Position numbers and translations under genes: made by a program. Positions 4,925 to 7,237 of a stretch of DNA of 7,237 nt are shown here, in pieces. Within the stretch, counting starts at the first letter, position 1, and the number at the start of each line of letters is the position of its first letter. The stretch lies in contig CADBLN010000169.1 of assembly GCA_902795525.1 (NCBI GenBank), positions 1 through 7,237 of the forward strand, given 5' to 3'. The stretch is from an uncultured Erysipelotrichaceae bacterium. GTDB taxonomy: Bacteria; Bacillota_I; Bacilli_A; Erysipelotrichales; Erysipelotrichaceae. The notes under the pieces were generated by a model, which saw nothing but the letters and a program-made list of their open reading frames with translations, had not been told where the DNA came from and did no database searches.

Positions 4925-7120
4925 TCATTCTAAAGTAACAACTATTTGACTATTAGAGTCTATTGGTTCCCCAGCTTTAATATTTTGGGTTTTAACATAT
5001 CCATTCCCATCTAAGGTAATCTCTATGCCCGTCATTTCCCAGAAAGAGACAACTTCTTTTCGGGTCCAACCAGTCATATTAGGCATTGTTATTCCCTCAT
5101 AGCCCATGAAGAGTAATATATTCTGTTCCGAAATAATAGTACTGCCTGGATTAGGATATTGTTTTAAAACAGTATTTCCTGAACCAATTTTTGTGATTTT
5201 TAAATTGTATTTTGAAAGTTGTTTACTAATATAGTCAGTTGAGTGATTAATTAGTGAAGGCATACCATTTTCAAAAACAGTACGTTTAGTGACTACAACT
5301 GGTTCGTTAGAGCCACTCTCTGGTCTTTTATATAAGTTGCATAATGAAGCAACAGTTCTTTCTAGTGTTCTCCAATAATCATAGCCACTTGCATAAAGCT
5401 TATCAAAGTCTTTATAACATATGTAAATGACAATTTCAGGGTCTTCAGCTGGCAACATGACAACTGAACTATGAATTGTTGCTCCACCATAGTTTCCATA
5501 TTTATCTACTGTTTCAGCTGTTCCGGTTTTTACACCAACATTAATTCCATCAATCGCAAATCTAGCTCCAGTACCATTGTTGGCAGGATTGCCGTTGTAC
5601 TTCATTAATTCCAAAATCTTTGCTGCTGTCTCTTCCTTTATAGGCTGCCCGGCAATTTCTGTTTGACCTTCATAAATGATACTGCCTGTATGTGAGTCAA
5701 CAACCTTATCAACAATATAAGGTTTTACCATTTTCCCACCGTTTGCAAAAGCGCTATATCCCTGTACCATCTGCAAAGCAGTAACAGAGCTACCTTGACC
5801 GTAGGTTGTAGTTACAGACTCAATTGGCCAGGTCATCGTTTTTACACCCTCTGCTTCATTTGGGATACCAAGAACCTCTACTGGTTTGAAAAAACCAAAA
5901 GCATCTAGATAATCAGCTAGAGTTCTTCGATTAAAATATTTTTCCAATAAGGAAACAGTTCCAGTATTTAATGAATTTGCATATGCAAACCAATAGTCTA
6001 CCGTACCATAAGAACGCATATCCCAATTGTAAATGACTCCAATTGATCCAGCCGTATTTGGCAGTCTCTTAATTTCAGCATTATCTGTTAGTCCCACAAC
6101 AAATGGGCCTGAATAAAAAGTATCTTCAAGCTTAAAGTCTGGATTAGAATCAATGGCCACCGCAAATGTGAAGGACTTCATTGTTGAACCAGGCTCATAT
6201 GCATTCATGGCATTATAATCCATGTAGTCTTTAATATTAACATCATTCTGATCATATGTTGGGTAGTTATCATATGCAAGAATTTTCCCGGTTTTTGTTT
6301 CCATAACAATTCCCCACGCATTTGTAGGACTGGTAGGTAAACTCATAAAATCAGACAAGGCTTTTTGTAAAGCCGTTTGAACTCCTCGATTAATAGTTAA
6401 ATATACATCACTGCCACCAACAGCTGCTTTATATTCAATCTGCTGACCAACAATTGTATTTCCTCTAGTGTCACGATAATATGATTGTTCTCCTGGAGTA
6501 CCTTTTAGGTAATCATCTAGAGCTGTTTCAATGCCTGTTTGACCAACTATGTCACCACGGCCATTGTCATCATATTTATAACTGGCGAATCCAACCAAGT
6601 TACTAGCAAATGGTGTTAATGGATAATACCTCTTCTTAACTCTTTCAAATTCAATGCCATTAAGGCCTAAAGCTTCTATTTCTTCTTTTTGTTCGTTGCT
6701 TAAGCCTCTACCGCTTGTTCCTAAATATGTTAAAAAATTATCTGAAGTTAACAGATTGTATAACTCTTCCCTATCACCGCCTAGCTTTTCAGCAAGGATA
6801 TCAGCTGTCTTTTCAGGGTCATCCACATAATATGTTCCTAGATTATTACCTGGTCGATCAGGGGAAATGTAAGCCACTATGTCCCATGCTTCATTATCCT
6901 GTGCCAAGACATAGCCATTTGAGTCAAGTATTCGTCCTCTGGCAGCAGGGATTTCTTCATTTTCCACAAAACTAATTCCATTATAATCATTTAAATCTAC
7001 ACCAGAGTGGTTGTGGATCCCTTTTACATTGATTAAAAGGACATTGAATAATAACAATGCCCCTAATCCAAACATAACTAGAGATAAACTAAATATTTTA
7101 ATGTTTAGAGATTTTTTCAT
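4925..7120 (-). CDS. pbpB: Class B penicillin-binding protein with two PASTA domains (division transpeptidase)
   Basis: This is a 731-residue D,D-transpeptidase that cross-links peptidoglycan on the outer face, anchored by one N-terminal helix (about 8-31). By context and architecture it is the septal PBP (Bacillus PBP2B / pneumococcal PBP2x type). After the anchor comes the dimerisation domain, opening with ARGRILDSNG (60-69). The transpeptidase domain (about 265-595) contains all three active-site motifs: S312-T-M-K315 (SxxK), S383-L-N385 (SxN) and K531-T-G533 (KTG). YGQGSSVTALQ lies at 440-450. Two PASTA repeats close the protein, about 619-673 and 677-731, with MPNMTGW opening the second. 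The protein ends exactly at the end of a PASTA repeat, so the TGA stop is real and not a tryptophan codon. The ATG lies one base after the upstream stop, with only a weak GCGAG ribosome site, so translation is probably coupled to that gene. SpoVD is the alternative assignment, but it usually has one PASTA repeat. Confidence 0.95.
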   Translation of the reverse strand: MKKSLNIKIFSLSLVMFGLGALLLFNVLLINVKGIHNHSGVDLNDYNGISFVENEEIPAARGRILDSNGYVLAQDNEAWDIVAYISPDRPGNNLGTYYVDDPEKTADILAEKLGGDREELYNLLTSDNFLTYLGTSGRGLSNEQKEEIEALGLNGIEFERVKKRYYPLTPFASNLVGFASYKYDDNGRGDIVGQTGIETALDDYLKGTPGEQSYYRDTRGNTIVGQQIEYKAAVGGSDVYLTINRGVQTALQKALSDFMSLPTSPTNAWGIVMETKTGKILAYDNYPTYDQNDVNIKDYMDYNAMNAYEPGSTMKSFTFAVAIDSNPDFKLEDTFYSGPFVVGLTDNAEIKRLPNTAGSIGVIYNWDMRSYGTVDYWFAYANSLNTGTVSLLEKYFNRRTLADYLDAFGFFKPVEVLGIPNEAEGVKTMTWPIESVTTTYGQGSSVTALQMVQGYSAFANGGKMVKPYIVDKVVDSHTGSIIYEGQTEIAGQPIKEETAAKILELMKYNGNPANNGTGARFAIDGINVGVKTGTAETVDKYGNYGGATIHSSVVMLPAEDPEIVIYICYKDFDKLYASGYDYWRTLERTVASLCNLYKRPESGSNEPVVVTKRTVFENGMPSLINHSTDYISKQLSKYNLKITKIGSGNTVLKQYPNPGSTIISEQNILLFMGYEGITMPNMTGWTRKEVVSFWEMTGIEITLDGNGYVKTQNIKAGEPIDSNSQIVVTLE

Positions 7121-7121
7121 T

Positions 7122-7237
7122 TTACTCGCTAACTAGATAAACAACATTTTCAACCGCATACATATCTTTGTCGATTATATTAATTATTCTATCATATTTG
7201 CCTAGCTCTTTCACTTCGTATTGAAGTGTTTCGTTAG
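7122..7237 (-). CDS. ftsL: C-terminal end of a probable FtsL-like division protein (cut by window edge)
   Basis: An open frame enters from the right edge and ends at TAA 7122-7124, giving 37 C-terminal residues plus a partial codon. They read roughly NETLQYEVKELGKYDRI followed by INIIDKDMYAVENVVYLVSE. The sequence is hydrophilic with heptad-like leucines and a YDRIINI segment, compatible with the end of the short bitopic coiled-coil protein FtsL. FtsL helps assemble the septal FtsQ/DivIB-FtsB/DivIC-FtsL complex. The identification rests mainly on position, since in dcw clusters ftsL directly precedes the division PBP gene. The residues alone are not diagnostic. Its stop is one base from the pbpB ATG, which indicates cotranscription and probable translational coupling. 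Confidence 0.55.
   Translation of the reverse strand, partial: NETLQYEVKELGKYDRIINIIDKDMYAVENVVYLVSE

Noticed and set aside
4925..4927. TGA as tryptophan (Mycoplasma code), extending pbpB
   Set aside because: The protein ends exactly at the end of a PASTA repeat, and read-through would run through the promoter and ribosome site of mraY.
1..7237. A new defence system, mobile element, CRISPR array or RNA gene
   Set aside because: I saw no direct repeats with spacers, no transposase or integrase sequences, no tRNA-like folds and no unexplained gap; the genes are conserved housekeeping.

Overview
The window is a densely packed stretch of low-GC bacterial chromosome in which every supported gene lies on the minus strand, so transcription runs from high to low coordinates. 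In transcription order it holds: the 3' end of a probable ftsL, a class B penicillin-binding protein with two PASTA domains (pbpB), mraY, murD, a small ComN-like protein, a divergent SecD/SecF fusion (secDF), and the 5' end of recJ. The gaps are 1, 61, -1 (overlap), 55, 1 and 16 bases. No stretch over 100 bases lacks a gene, and I see no RNA genes, mobile elements or CRISPR.

The organism is probably a walled, low-GC Bacillota, most likely a Bacilli or Erysipelotrichia-like lineage. The reasons are the AT-rich sequence, strong GGAGG-type ribosome binding sites, the PASTA-bearing division PBP, the ComN-secDF-recJ order known from Bacillus relatives, and intact MraY/MurD/PBP, which rules out wall-less Mollicutes. 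Standard stop usage (pbpB ends at TGA exactly where the last PASTA domain ends) argues against the Mycoplasma code. I cannot place it more finely.

The right half (7237 to 2582) is a piece of the dcw division/cell-wall cluster. FtsL and the PBP belong to the septal machinery, MraY makes lipid I, and MurD adds D-glutamate to the cytoplasmic peptidoglycan precursor. The left half (2526 to 1) is a second unit, ComN-secDF-recJ, with its own near-consensus sigma-A-type promoter in the 55-base gap after murD. mraY-murD also seems to have an extended -10 promoter in the 61-base gap after pbpB.

The main oddity is the SecDF. It keeps the twelve-helix SecD+SecF layout and the large first extracytoplasmic domain. 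It lacks the conserved intramembrane aspartates in both halves and has lost the SecF extracytoplasmic domain. Secondary points are the junction of dcw genes directly to the secDF-recJ block, inverted repeats overlapping both promoters, and an AA-for-SS change in a conserved MurD motif. I did not find a convincing wholly new system; the rest is conserved housekeeping.
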